DNA from: Prorocentrum cordatum
Lineage: Eukaryota > Sar > Dinophyceae > Prorocentrales > Prorocentraceae
Assembly (NCBI GenBank): GCA_963575745.1
Contig: CAUYUJ010015726.1
Span: forward strand, 1,853,434-1,917,433
Length of the DNA stretch: 64,000 nucleotides
Direction: 5' to 3'
Under the pieces are notes generated by a model. That model had not been told where the DNA came from and did not search any database. It saw nothing but the letters and a program-made list of their open reading frames with translations. This document shows positions 60,201 to 63,525 of the stretch, in pieces; within the stretch, counting starts at the first letter, position 1, and each line of letters starts with the position of its first letter. Position numbers and translations under genes: made by a program.

Positions 60201-61170
60201 CGGAGGGGCGTCCCGCGCAGATCCAAGAGAGCCGCGCGGACCTCCGACAGTCTATGCTTGTGCTGTGTTTTTTTTTTGGGGGGGGGCATTTTTATTACTA
60301 TTGAAAGGACGGGGGCGACACCTGCTCAACACCATTTTGAGCAGGGCTCACCGTCGGTATCGCCGCGGATGTTGTGTCCACTCGGCAGGACGGCGTCTGC
60401 CCCGCAGCGGCCGCCCGTCGGACCGTGGGCCGCGTCCGCTGCGGGCCGCGTCCGCCGGCAGGTCCCGCGCGGGGCGGCGCCGAACGCCACGAAGCTGCGC
60501 GTGCAGGCGCAGGCCGTGCAGATGGGCGCCTCGTGCGCGGAGATGTACTTCCAGGTTTACAAGTCTTCTGTCGGGCGTGTCCCACTGCAGGGGGATTTTC
60601 GAGCAAAAATAAAAAATGCCCCAAACATGCCCCAAAATATTCAGAAAATAGTCCCCAGACTGTCTGTGGACTATTTTTTTATTATTTTTGGTGTATTCTC
60701 TATTTTTCGTCGAACATCCCCCAGTAGGGGGACAGGCCCGACTTAATTTAAGTCTGGCATGTCCTTAGTGGGCCCTGGAAACAACAGGGCCGTTTTTTCA
60801 CCAGTTCCGTTCTGCCGTTTTGTTTTGCTGGTTCCGACGCCGTTTTTTTACTGGTACCGTCGCCGTTCTTTTACGAGTTTCCGCTCCAGTTCCAATCCTG
60901 GAGCCGTTTTTGTTGCCGTTTCCGGTCGCCGTTTTTTTGCGGCTTCCATTTTCAAGGGACATTTTTTGGAAACGGTGGAAAATCGGCCCTGCCGTTTCAG
61001 GGGCCCACAGGAGGAATAGTCAAGAATAGTCCAAGCATAGTCTGGGCTGGGGACTGTTTTTGAGCATTCTCGGAGTATGCTTGGTCTTTCGTCCAAAGTC
61101 CCCCCGTAGGGGGACATGCCCGACCTCAATCCAGGTCCTCAACGTGACGGGCGAGTGGGTCGAGGACTAG
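23717..61170 (+). CDS. Gene M: ADAM/reprolysin-like metalloprotease, seven exons
   Basis: Exons 23717-24000, 24235-24354, 25032-25137, 25509-26745, 58916-59982, 60462-60554 and 61135-61170 stay in frame through all six junctions and give 980 aa. Order: hydrophobic start [20 protein letters not shown] (possible signal peptide), prodomain-like region to about residue 170, metzincin domain with [11 protein letters not shown] (about 338-348) and Met-turn GIMDYG, disintegrin-like module [20 protein letters not shown], second such module [20 protein letters not shown], a Pro-Thr-Ser stalk, and a [19 protein letters not shown] module. All zinc ligands and the catalytic Glu are present, so an active secreted or surface protease acting on extracellular proteins is likely. 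Introns use GC, GT, GA, GT, GT, GT donors. Intron 4 is about 32.2 kb. The third intron's donor (25137) is the least certain; the gene may extend 3' if the terminal TAG is avoided by splicing. Confidence 0.8.
24028..24209. repeat. Palindromic intron element family 1, copy 2, gene M intron 1
   Basis: Arms AAACGCCATAAGCATCAG and its counterpart AAGCTTATGTTTATGGC; centre GGCGGCGCCTCCGGCGCCGC. It fills nearly the whole 234-nt intron 24001-24234. Confidence 0.9.
24401..24535 (+). repeat. Intron element family 2, copy 2, gene M intron 2
   Basis: Begins AAGTTGGGCCTGTTCCTC, TACAGGGGGAATTGTCAAAA, AATAGTCTGGGGACGATGT; lacks a clear right end. Confidence 0.75.
24648..24815 (+). repeat. Intron element family 2, copy 3, gene M intron 2
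   Basis: GGGGCCTGTCCCTCTACAGG at the left and CCTGTAGGGGGACAGCCCCG at the right, inverted; internal tandem of AGTCTGGGGACGATGTGTC. Confidence 0.85.
24886..25023. repeat. Unique palindromic element next to the intron 2 acceptor
   Basis: Arms CGACGATAGGGGCGAATAGC (about 24891) and GCTATTCGCCCTTATCGTCG (25001-25021) are inverted, with CCAGGGG / CCCCTGG extending them. Ends 10 bases before exon 3. Confidence 0.85.
25509..26745 (+). CDS. Gene M exon 4: catalytic and first disintegrin-like module
   Basis: The largest exon, 412 codons. Starts after CTCAG with [17 protein letters not shown]. Catalytic core: [11 protein letters not shown] at 26010-26042 and GIMDYGDG about 45 bases later. A cysteine-rich part follows ([16 protein letters not shown] to [20 protein letters not shown]) and ends [16 protein letters not shown] then the first base of a Gly codon. 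Beyond 26745 the same frame turns into CT/TA simple repeats, supporting a donor at TATG|GTTATT. Exon 5 supplies the rest of the Gly codon. Confidence 0.85.
26863..26985. repeat. CT then TA microsatellite
   Basis: CTCTCTCTCG repeats to about 26935 then TATATATCTATATATATAG palindromic AT tract. Confidence 0.9.
27060..27690. repeat. Degenerate CCCAAGAGGCCC-type short-motif tract
   Basis: Irregular repeats of CCCCAAGA, GGCCCC and AAGGCC. The same motif on the other strand (GGGGCCTCTTGGG) recurs at 28930-29150 and 30890-31200. No conserved ORF. Confidence 0.6.
27701..27759. repeat. Near-perfect 59-bp palindrome
   Basis: CGAATCCCGGGTTCGCAAC and its complement GTTGCGAACCCAGGATTCG meet at ATTTCCTGGAAAT with almost no loop. 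Confidence 0.85.
28130..28215. repeat. CTC microsatellite
   Basis: CTC/TCC repeats inside intron 4. Confidence 0.85.
28490..28632. repeat. TA/TG/CA dinucleotide tract
   Basis: ATATATGTATCTATATACAT and ACACATACACAC repeats; markedly AT-rich against its surroundings. Confidence 0.9.
28772..28923. repeat. Palindromic element with TACCCGTTA ends
   Basis: GTAACGGGTACTCACTAAAG at the left and TACCCGTTAGTGGAGTCC at the right are inverted around about 95 bases. Confidence 0.7.
29186..30815. mobile_element. 1.6-kb foldback element with inverted minisatellite arms
   Basis: Outer ends CTATAACGTAACGCCCCCCC and, on the other strand, GTGTAACGTAACGCCCCCCC. Inside, 29490-29575 and 30605-30700 are inverted (GGAATGCCTAGG, GCCGGCGGCGTC, ATGTAGGTGGCGATC). 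Then arms 29575-29815 and 30300-30600 carry the same CAGCGCCTGTGTACACCA minisatellite in opposite orientation, around a 460-bp centre with no gene. Also contains a CGT array at 29298-29390. Confidence 0.8.
30880..32385. other. Intron stretch with GGGGCCTCTTGGG-type repeats, no gene
   Basis: Short-motif repeats at 30890-31160 and TTGCCGGGACTTTGCC tandem units at about 31345-31390. ORFs are short and unlike any family I know. Confidence 0.45.
33050..34480 (+). repeat. Arm module b, copy 1, with CA microsatellite
   Basis: Landmarks AACAACAAGCGCGCCCGTGA, CGCTTAAACTTTCAACG, ACATGCGCA-like, then a C run followed by a long CA tract (33330-33885), then CGCCGCTGACATACTTC, GTCTGCGCGCGGGAGCGCG and ACCACCTGGACGTTTGGCGG. 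The copies at 56979-57620 and 57840-58720 share these in reverse. Confidence 0.85.
33329..33885. repeat. Long CA dinucleotide microsatellite
   Basis: CACACA with periodic CG, TA and GACA interruptions over about 550 bases. Thr-His and Cys-Val ORFs of 160-490 codons through it are artefacts. Confidence 0.97.
34490..35400. repeat. GC-rich CTGCGGGGC 9-mer tract (left arm only)
   Basis: Degenerate repeats of TGCGGGGC / GCGCGCGGGGC. No right-arm counterpart, so it was gained in the left arm or lost from the right. Confidence 0.7.
35455..37370. repeat. Arm module c: GCGCGC array with CCCAATGGTGAAAACCC units (left)
   Basis: About nine units of roughly 200 bases, some inverted, each with a CATCGAAAACCCAATGG or its complement, a CATTCAGATGATCGC motif and a GCGCGCGC stretch holding a GGCCATCTCGTCGCGACGAG-type palindrome. 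Confidence 0.85.
37375..38140 (+). repeat. Arm module d (left copy)
   Basis: Starts CCAGGGTGGCTGGAATTC, then GGAACTCCAATTGC, CTCGCCTGGCCCACCCA, AAGCACAAATGGCGC, ending at GCGGGCAATGCTGCTGATG. Inverted counterpart 54560-55275. Confidence 0.9.
38150..40100 (+). repeat. GGCGCAACC minisatellite array, left arm part 1
   Basis: About 34 units of roughly 57 bases: CGGCCGCCGAGGGCGCAACC, TATGGCGCAACC, AATAGGAGACGGTTTTATTCT. The unit length is a multiple of three without stops, so long ORFs run through it in several frames; they are not genes. Confidence 0.95.
40116..40136 (+). other. Spliced-leader relic at 5' end of the retrocopy
   Basis: Matches the 21-nt dinoflagellate SL at 19 positions; differences are one C to G near the 5' end and one A to T near the 3' end. 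25 nt upstream of the first ATG of the retrocopy ORF. Confidence 0.9.
40162..41565 (+). CDS. Retrocopy ORF, 467 aa, family not recognised
   Basis: The longest frame in the SL-bearing retrocopy, starting [20 protein letters not shown] 25 nt after the SL relic and ending SDRGG before a roughly 100-nt 3' region. Features: Arg/Ala-rich first 150 residues, [20 protein letters not shown], several Cys/Gly-rich patches ([20 protein letters not shown]) and a hydrophobic stretch near residue 395-430. No conserved domain is apparent. Other frames also look partly protein-like (for example 40962-41417), so the ORF may be a frameshifted pseudogene. It lies inside an intron on the sense strand of gene M. 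Confidence 0.45.
   Translation: MALWRKPAGRPSLRALRMMARGAAEESCPRRTSRDRRLARRRARDACERGFWRALHGRGDPPCRGAALAVLAEDVARRKRLSRGVLASRVLGTKSAPGEVLIRNCSQHARDLPAEGAGLAHWRAAARGPRLGSEGPPTAVAPDVLPDAGRCEVLRDDRLPFLVTQATVDCDPSEGEGALGGGRSVRAFLRDSPQPSGGVAAFACRAFGTDGSIPTGQANAEGEVLAAVVALDSGSSHASGCPSSATAPSVLRVDAPEFVPSAQESRLCAEKAYNYPLKECFVLPDGCPPLPRCTCGAIVFSGISAAALPPFVSLSGGGCRRRGCCGGAGGPGSSGVGATPMTSTPSSASTRDCIRGALCDSPTLYIFSTGRKAAAWWLARMVIAEKWLGCCSIFVGRLLPPAVLSSASGSGSSGADGGDPPGRALPVLVWVETGGAFVDLTCRRAASLFPRAGALGAVRRLLSDRGG
41685..42800 (+). repeat. GGCGCAACC minisatellite array, left arm part 2
   Basis: About 19 further units of the same type after the retrocopy, including a 48-base poly-T tract at about 42013-42060. 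Confidence 0.95.
42800..43110 (+). repeat. Arm module f (left copy)
   Basis: CGATCGGGCCATCTAGGGCG, GAGCTGGAGCTGGAGGAAGA, GTACGAAGACGAGGTGTCGG, GGTAACGCTCAAGCGGCGAG. Inverted counterpart 51840-52190 at high similarity. Confidence 0.9.
43110..43187 (+). repeat. TGGTCTGG minisatellite, left of LINE
   Basis: GGTCTGGCTGGTCTGGTTGG repeats. Continues at 50369-50480 on the other side of the LINE and in reverse at 51672-51845. Confidence 0.9.
43495..48567 (-). CDS. LINE ORF2: endonuclease, reverse transcriptase, RNase H
   Basis: 1690 aa, intact. Domains in order: APE-type endonuclease (about 65-320; [12 protein letters not shown] with the Asn, LQETRLP with Glu106, [20 protein letters not shown] as the terminal His motif); reverse transcriptase (about 620-900; [34 protein letters not shown] with Asp740, NVVDDISLQ with Asp832-Asp833); a CCHC knuckle [19 protein letters not shown]; RNase H (about 1250-1420; LYLDGSALD with Asp1261, [30 protein letters not shown]); and a C-terminal [12 protein letters not shown] zinc-finger-like end. 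The catalytic box is VVDD rather than the usual YADD. The endonuclease nicks target DNA and the RT primes from the nick. RNase H places it near the I/R1/Tad-like LINEs. The long intact frame suggests recent activity. Confidence 0.92.
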   Translation of the reverse strand: MQASSPPTPSRSAGARGQVPPPVLVGAEGPATRGSADMEPGVEERAAREAAVIGKAPPGDRAGGQQLRAGLVLLGCNGNTWSRSIEVIEAFFKAYDYWPDVVALQETRLPHERLPSAAAQARGLGYVAFLHAAVLTEKQGPLATSGGVAILVRDGLQADESAAPLPSALRHRLIGVEIAAASGLRLLVLAGYFQHSLGPRGINLDLFSAISEVTGFDADIPWVLQADFNMEPEPLEELGWPAAVRGHVLGPSEATCHAEGCDHLYDWFVASAALAACTASCATTLEGFGLHPHRPVLLRLQDARADALVEVPSRPARFPEVAPELLRAHEDAEIVRYSFGKKGQVTSREVSWSWDVGSAPTSLSVAFGEWAAAAEGTLVGIHGIGQADLARHLGRGEGPRLTLKPLSALVRREARFRFSLLTHRLRSCLDVALQRVRAESTGRWHPRHADWYEHQAELRAQLLLEAVQEADDSVGQGLPGAAPERLSDLVYQAGVRGSPEAVRDLQGLLCASQRRDAAQSAQAWRSWAQTAVEKGGRLAHRFSKATPPPTVRDADSGRRLVGMAAIGELTRVWQKLWLQDGFASGAGASSWDVGERQLPPISLEQLQAACKRYSPSVGLGCDSLHPRQILLLPVALQLRILDILAAYDEAPASIHGQVSLMVFIPKADGGVRPIALLPLVLRLWSRLRQPCCARWEADHNFPFFWGRDGRDCERAGWLHNCFAGFAKSNLQFEAASLFLDISKFYEHVRHDVLWANAVRFGFNLRLLRGLLTSYQAPRMILAAGMASPAFGTTGTVLAGCACATAVAKLPVLGALLAAGATSPLVTPRNVVDDISLQAVGTARLVKLQMVAASCEVVRQLREQHLPLNESKSVFLASSPQLAKELSEAWAEHGFTFKRGLQARNLGTDANITRRGVHEGAVRAVSGLRRGRRLGVLRSAGAVTEMVHRAGPTAAMLWGRTVTGVPDRELHSWRLAAVRSAGKFPKGASLGLRLRVVEVMKSTDLDPSPALLRAAVQMAASLLQSGEVPLRMFESAVQEAVQRHAGAAAPWVHCRTPVDALALSLSRVGWRLVQGARLATDDGHLLDLRMLGPRELGLLAAAGARRASDKSELARLGHGALPQSPLFWEAFAEVLGPGSKLSHREKAAVVSFLSNAHWPQTRLHSAGEREHARCCACQAPRGSLWHRLFECPVLAGARRDSTSDRLRRCAHRARGRGEEAGECFARCWLPQPPRAATRTDAMSVMWCNRPADGLLGGRLYLDGSALDPEHESLRRAGWSIVQCDSDGNMECAVYGSVRQDLCPFQTAKDGEDFAVWMLSRFLGPSVDEILIDCASTVSCLTLGKKYATAANKPNAHLWEGIYASLDVDTLKVTKVAAHCTARDVMDGKITEADLRGNGHADRWAKAGAELHRTSPAARREFFGTMEVVRELSCWVAQASLIWQGIEVKDCEGLPEGSERAAVSFAVPVVEPASSRPPDPCSGDRWASAARAGGVSLGATAFVVVGHVLAYAKCGEGAAEQELMACTHCGAYARLGGRSGAAPKLKEQCPGSAGFPKGRRDQKARWLQGRHPAGTPHSGSKRVGASVPSLRKEDVVPMAARVRFLEWLGVRPDDAPGGVAADAGRGPPSGAAAAGEAEAEPLAPDSSGASREAWLSAYGLDEASLLEWSAAAETAREDRRKRRRRAEGDEGE
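48889..50187 (-). CDS. LINE ORF1: zinc-finger and coiled-coil RNA-binding protein
   Basis: 432 aa, starting [20 protein letters not shown]. The N-terminus has a Cys4-type finger, [20 protein letters not shown] then ACG. A long coiled coil spans about residues 95-270 ([40 protein letters not shown]). The C-terminus is Pro/Ala-rich. This is the usual role of LINE ORF1: binding element RNA in the ribonucleoprotein. The frame closes at 48889, but another minus frame continues from about 49021 to 48536 with protein-like text ([20 protein letters not shown]) and overlaps the start of ORF2, so ORF1 may originally have been about 120 residues longer and been cut by a frameshift. Confidence 0.85.
   Translation of the reverse strand: MSAVASGLARRAYWLCAKRGCNAWNWCDKRWTCKACGTSAPPWTKEYRSDKVSPRVDADGFVQQPRGRADQRAARRSASQRALSGSTAPSSAPNSRTRRERSLGEAKSQYDELQAQLVAAKERVDKLQAAAELGLSEDFQREAEKALQQGRDQVAALEQSAQEAQRTGRPPHSVFHIEANAIQKVERQLANARTKREKLQLQAAELRDLIAEKQEQLSAAELGVDEVTGQIAELEETKAKVTQQAIQRANAAVGGVPSPLGDAVQGLLTQVGALSDLLKQHGAELPPRFSEIVDILNTQKEAVADVLRPRSSSARKRWGDSVGDDGLATEDDDMPLDIVSSGGPVAAPAPGGPRTGQSAAGPPAPRARSAEGPYGPAVARGQHGATLGAWPQVEPCLAKALAEQGAAISDGDPLVAAAAAVAPAAGYGPRRG
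50343..50363 (-). other. Exact dinoflagellate spliced leader at the LINE 5' end
   Basis: All 21 bases of the conserved SL exon are present on the minus strand, core GTAGCCATTTTGGCTC. Followed by 155 nt to the ORF1 ATG. The SL is added to mRNAs by trans-splicing, so its presence in DNA shows reverse transcription reached the 5' end of a trans-spliced mRNA. Confidence 0.97.
50369..50480 (+). repeat. TGGTCTGG minisatellite, right of LINE
   Basis: Second half of the left-arm minisatellite: GTTGCGGTTGGTCTGGCTGG and CTTTTTGCATTGC match the reverse of 51690-51775. Confidence 0.9.
50762..50925. repeat. ACTTGAACAGTATA palindromic repeats
   Basis: Four self-complementary units such as AACAGTATAAATATACTGTT, each followed by CAAATG and a short GC-rich spacer; period about 46 bases. 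Confidence 0.85.
51190..51297. repeat. GAGCTCAAATCGAGCTCTA tandem repeat
   Basis: Three units of about 40 bases, each with GAGCTCAAATCGAGCTC or a variant and CATGG; strongly self-complementary. Confidence 0.85.
52190..52920 (-). repeat. GGCGCAACC minisatellite, right arm part 1
   Basis: Same 57-base unit in reverse orientation (GGTTGCGCCATAGGTTGCGC). Confidence 0.95.
52925..53105. repeat. CAGT/AGTCAGTCAATCAG tandem spacer
   Basis: GTCAGTCAGTCAG-type 4- to 12-mer repeats; a shorter related tract is at 39740-39790 in the left arm. Confidence 0.85.
53140..54480 (-). repeat. GGCGCAACC minisatellite, right arm part 2
   Basis: About 23 units. A block at 52670-52850 is repeated nearly unchanged at 53885-54090, so a higher-order duplication has occurred within the array. 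Confidence 0.95.
54560..55275 (-). repeat. Arm module d (right copy)
   Basis: Mirror of 37375-38140, including ACATCAGCAGCATTGCCCGC and AATTGGAGTTCCACGCC. Contains an internal CCTAGATGGGCGGCGCAGC unit at about 54951. Confidence 0.9.
55290..56960. repeat. Arm module c: GCGCGC array (right)
   Basis: About seven CCCAATGG/GCGCGCGC units matching the left-arm array; includes a poly-T/poly-G tract at 56270-56310. Confidence 0.85.
56979..57790 (-). repeat. Arm module b and terminal unit, copy 2
   Basis: Homologous in reverse to 32391-34480. At the place of the CA tract of copy 1 it has an about 34-base G run (57247-57286). Ends TCTAACAGCTGCGCCGCCCA. Confidence 0.85.
57840..58915 (-). repeat. Arm module b and terminal unit, copy 3
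   Basis: Third copy, with only a 10-base G run (58418-58427) at the same place. Its end TCTAACATCTGCGCCGCCCATCCAG is the 3' splice site of gene M intron 4. Confidence 0.85.
58916..59982 (+). CDS. Gene M exon 5: second disintegrin-like module, PTPS stalk, GDPH module
   Basis: Opens with the two bases completing a Gly codon, then [20 protein letters not shown]. Cys-rich module [16 protein letters not shown] to [20 protein letters not shown] parallels the module in exon 4 almost residue for residue, so the two arose by internal duplication. Then a Pro-Thr-Ser stalk (59630-59860) of about 20 TPSP repeats, probably a glycosylated spacer, and [20 protein letters not shown], the start of a von Willebrand D-like module. 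Ends HVLLQ at CCAG|GTTCGG. The stalk DNA is itself a CCCAGCCCGACG minisatellite. Confidence 0.85.
59630..59862 (+). repeat. Coding CCCAGCCCGACG minisatellite (PTPS stalk)
   Basis: 12-base units encoding Pro-Ser-Pro-Thr in frame with exon 5. Confidence 0.95.
60009..60370 (+). repeat. Direct repeats flanking family 1 element, gene M intron 5
   Basis: GAAAGGACGGGGGCGACAC, CCATTTTGAGCAG and GTCGGTATCGCCGCGGA occur at 60008-60073 and again at 60301-60368, with a family 1 palindrome (60091-60270) between. Confidence 0.85.
60091..60270. repeat. Palindromic intron element family 1, copy 3
   Basis: GAAACGCCATAAACG..CGGATCCGCGCCTGGGG at the left, GATCCAAGAG..GTCTATGCTT at the right, centre GGCGCCTCCGGTGCCGCC. 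Confidence 0.9.
60462..60554 (+). CDS. Gene M exon 6
   Basis: 31 codons, phase 0 at both ends: [20 protein letters not shown] then [11 protein letters not shown]. Flanked by GGCAG|GTCCCG and CCAG|GTTTAC. It continues the GDPH module of exon 5 (HVLLQ then VPRGAA). Confidence 0.8.
60568..60750 (+). repeat. Intron element family 2, copy 4, gene M intron 6
   Basis: GTCGGGCGTGTCCCACTGCA at the left and CAGTAGGGGGACAGGCCCGA at the right; internal inverted AATAGTCCCCAGAC / GTCTGTGGACTATT. Confidence 0.9.
61000..61128 (+). repeat. Intron element family 2, copy 5, next to the intron 6 acceptor
   Basis: AGAATAGTCCAAGCATAGTC, GGGGACTGTTTTTGAGCATT and CCGTAGGGGGACATGCCCGA. The right end is 6 bases from the splice acceptor of exon 7. 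Confidence 0.85.
61135..61170 (+). CDS. Gene M exon 7 (terminal as read)
   Basis: Follows AATCCAG. Reads [11 protein letters not shown] then TAG. The text fits directly after MYFQ of exon 6. Whether this is the true C-terminus or a donor before the TAG leads to a further exon cannot be decided here. Confidence 0.6.
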   Translation, partial: VLNVTGEWVED

Positions 61171-61189
61171 GGAATCGTATTAGGGGAAC

Positions 61190-61375
61190 AAACAAAGACG
61201 CAAACATAAAAACTCGGAGGTCCGCGCGGATTCCTCGGATCCGCGCTGGACCCCCCCCCCGGCGGCGCCTCCGGCGCCGCCTCTGGCGCGCTCCATACGC
61301 CAGGGAGGGGGGTCCAGCGCGGATCCCAGAAATCCGCGCGAAGCGCCAAACGTTTATGTTTATGCGGTTTGTTCT
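61190..61375. repeat. Palindromic intron element family 1, copy 4
   Basis: Ends GAACAAACAAAGACGCAAAC and GTTTATGCGGTTTGTTC are inverted; centre GGCGGCGCCTCCGGCGCCGC. Lies 20 bases after the TAG of exon 7, which hints that an intron may start near 61170. Confidence 0.9.
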
Positions 61376-61437
61376 TCTTCTAAATACGTTTTGCATGACG
61401 TGACGGCCCTGCCAGCAAGATGTATAGTGAGTTCCAG

Positions 61438-61464
61438 TGGTGTGTGTGTGCGTCTGTGTGTGTG

Positions 61465-61498
<34 letters not shown>

Positions 61499-61727
61499 AG
61501 TGAAGGTGTGTGTGTGTGCGTGAGGGGGAGGAGGAGGAGGAGGAGGAGGAGGAGCAGGAGCAGGAGCAGGAGCAGGAGGAAGAGGGGGGAGGAGGTAAAG
61601 GAGGAGGAGGAGGAGGAGGAGGAGGAGGAGATGGGGGAGGAGGAGCCCCCGCGCCGTTGGGGCCGCCGTGCGTGCGTGCGTGCGTGCGTGCGTGTGTGTG
61701 TGTGTGCGTGTGTGCGTGCGTGCGTGC

Positions 61728-61764
<37 letters not shown>

Positions 61765-61765
61765 T
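61438..61765. repeat. GT dinucleotide tracts around a GAG array
   Basis: (GT)n at 61440-61525 and 61668-61762 enclose GAG/GGAGCA repeats. Confidence 0.95.
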
Positions 61766-62011
61766 TATCACGCGCTGCTTGCAGGACGTCTCCTGGGAAA
61801 GTCCGAGTCCGGTGCATGCTCCGTTCGCTGTGTCGGCCTCAGGTCGGGGCCACCCGACCGTGGGCGCGTCGTTGCAAGCACGTCGGGCCTCCGCTGAGCA
61901 GGGCATTCGCGCAAATGCCAGCCAGCGCGGGCCCCAAGCAGTAAGGACATGCCATGGAGGTGAAACCTATGTTGAGTAAGCTGTGTCGCCATGCCGTTCG
62001 ACGCCAACGTC

Positions 62012-62030
62012 GTCGTCGTCATCATCGCCA

Positions 62031-62062
<32 letters not shown>

Positions 62063-62115
62063 GTGTGTGTGTGTGTGTGTGTGTGTGCAGGTGTGCATGT
62101 GTGCATGTGCGCAGG
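62012..62115. repeat. CGT trinucleotide then GT dinucleotide tract
   Basis: CGTCGTCGT to about 62063 then GTGTGT and GTGCATGTGC. Confidence 0.9.
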
Positions 62116-62295
62116 TGTATGTGTATGCTTCTCCACGCCGCGCGAGCAGGATCGGCCCGCGCGCTCGTCCGGCCTGCTCTGCTCCACGCTGCCGCCAGAC
62201 GTCGGAGCCCCGATTCAGCAGGGGTAGCTCAGGTCAGGGCTAACACTCAAGCAGTGGCGAAGCGTCCTGGCTCGCCTATGGACTACCAAACAATG

Positions 62296-62445
62296 TTCTG
62301 AGAACCCTTTGTGGTTTCCACGAAATGTTCTTTGAACATTTCTGGTTGATATTGTGTTGTTTGAAACATCGGGCTTATGTTCTAAGACCATTGTTTTCGT
62401 TTAAGAGCATTTTTAGGTTCTAAGAACATTTCGCGGTAGGACTAT
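62296..62445. repeat. TTCTAAGAACATTT inverted repeats
   Basis: ATGTTCTGAGAAC, AAATGTTCTTTGAACATTT, ATGTTCTAAG and GGTTCTAAGAACATTT form overlapping palindromes over 150 bases. Confidence 0.75.
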
Positions 62446-62480
62446 AGAAATGCCGGGACGGTCGGTCCCTGCTCAAAACA

Positions 62481-62660
62481 CGGGTTCGCTTTTCGGGAAC
62501 CCGAACCCGAGTTACCCCAGGCACGAGTTTCCCCGGATCATTCGGGCGTCCAGAGTCCCGGATCATCAGGGATAACTCGGGTCAGGGTTCGTTTTTCGGG
62601 GAGTCCAGACCCGAGTTACCCTGGGCCTGAGTTACTTGGATATTTCGGGCGCCCAAAGAC
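62481..62660 (+). repeat. Tandem duplication of a 106-bp unit
   Basis: GGTTCGCTTTTCGGG, CCCGAGTTACCCC, ATTTCGGGCG-like and CCAGAG recur at 62481 and 62587 with about 75 percent identity. Confidence 0.8.
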
Positions 62661-62764
62661 GTGTGTGAGTCAATGCGCTCGTGCTTGTGTGTGCGTTTGT
62701 CGGCCGCGAAACACGGGCCGAGGTGTCTTCGTGTGTCCCTGGGCCCCTCCTCCGTGGCTCTGCC

Positions 62765-62975
62765 CACCTCCGACCGACGCGCGCAGAACCCAGCCATGCG
62801 ACGCCCCGATGTTTTCAGCACGGCGTCCCCGGAAGCCCAGACCCCTTTCCCAGGGGCCGGTTTTTCGTCCTGTGCCGTTTCTTGATGGTCCTGAGGCCTG
62901 GCGAGGGCCCCCCCGAGGCCGAAGACGGTGAAAAGCCACCCGTTCTGACGTTTGCGACGCGATCGTGTCTGGGGT
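62765..62975 (+). repeat. Dispersed element family 3, copy 3
   Basis: CCATGCGACGCCCCGATG, CACGGCGTCCCCGGAAG, CCTGAGGCCTGGCGAGGGCC and TTTGCGACGCGATCGTGTCT in the family order. Confidence 0.75.
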
Positions 62976-63164
62976 TTTTGCCTTCTCCGAGGACGGGCTG
63001 CGCCCCGGAGGCCCCTACGCGGCGGCCGGCGCCCCCGGGGCCTTGCCAGGCCCTGGCGGCTGGGGCGGCCCGCGGGTGTCGAGAAATGCGGTGCGGGCTC
63101 GGCTTCGCGCAGGAGTGACCCTTTTTTTTTTTTTTGGTTCGCCGGAGTGACCATACTCGGGGGT

Positions 63165-63525
63165 TGCTCCGGAGCAGGAGGGGAGGAGGAGGAGAAGGAG
63201 GAGTAGGAGGACTAGAGCAGCGGGGGGGAGCAGGAGGAGGGGGCAGGAGGAAGATGCGGAGGGGTGGAGAGGAGGAAGGAGGAGGAGGAGGAGGAGGAGG
63301 AGGAGTGGAGGAGGAGGAGAGGAGCGGAGGAGGAGGAGAAGGAGGAGGAGAAGGAGGAGAAGGAGGAGGAGGAGGAGGTGGAGGAGGAGGAAGGGGAGGA
63401 AGAGCAAGGGGAGGAGGAGGAGGAGGAGGAGGAGGAGGTGGAGGAGGAGGAGGAGGAGGAGGCGGAGGGGGAGGAGGAGGAGGAGGTGGAGGAGGAGGAG
63501 GAGGTGGAGCAGGAGGAGGAGGAAT
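63165..63525. repeat. Long GGA polypurine array
   Basis: GGA with GGT, GAA and GCA interruptions over about 360 bases. Confidence 0.95.
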
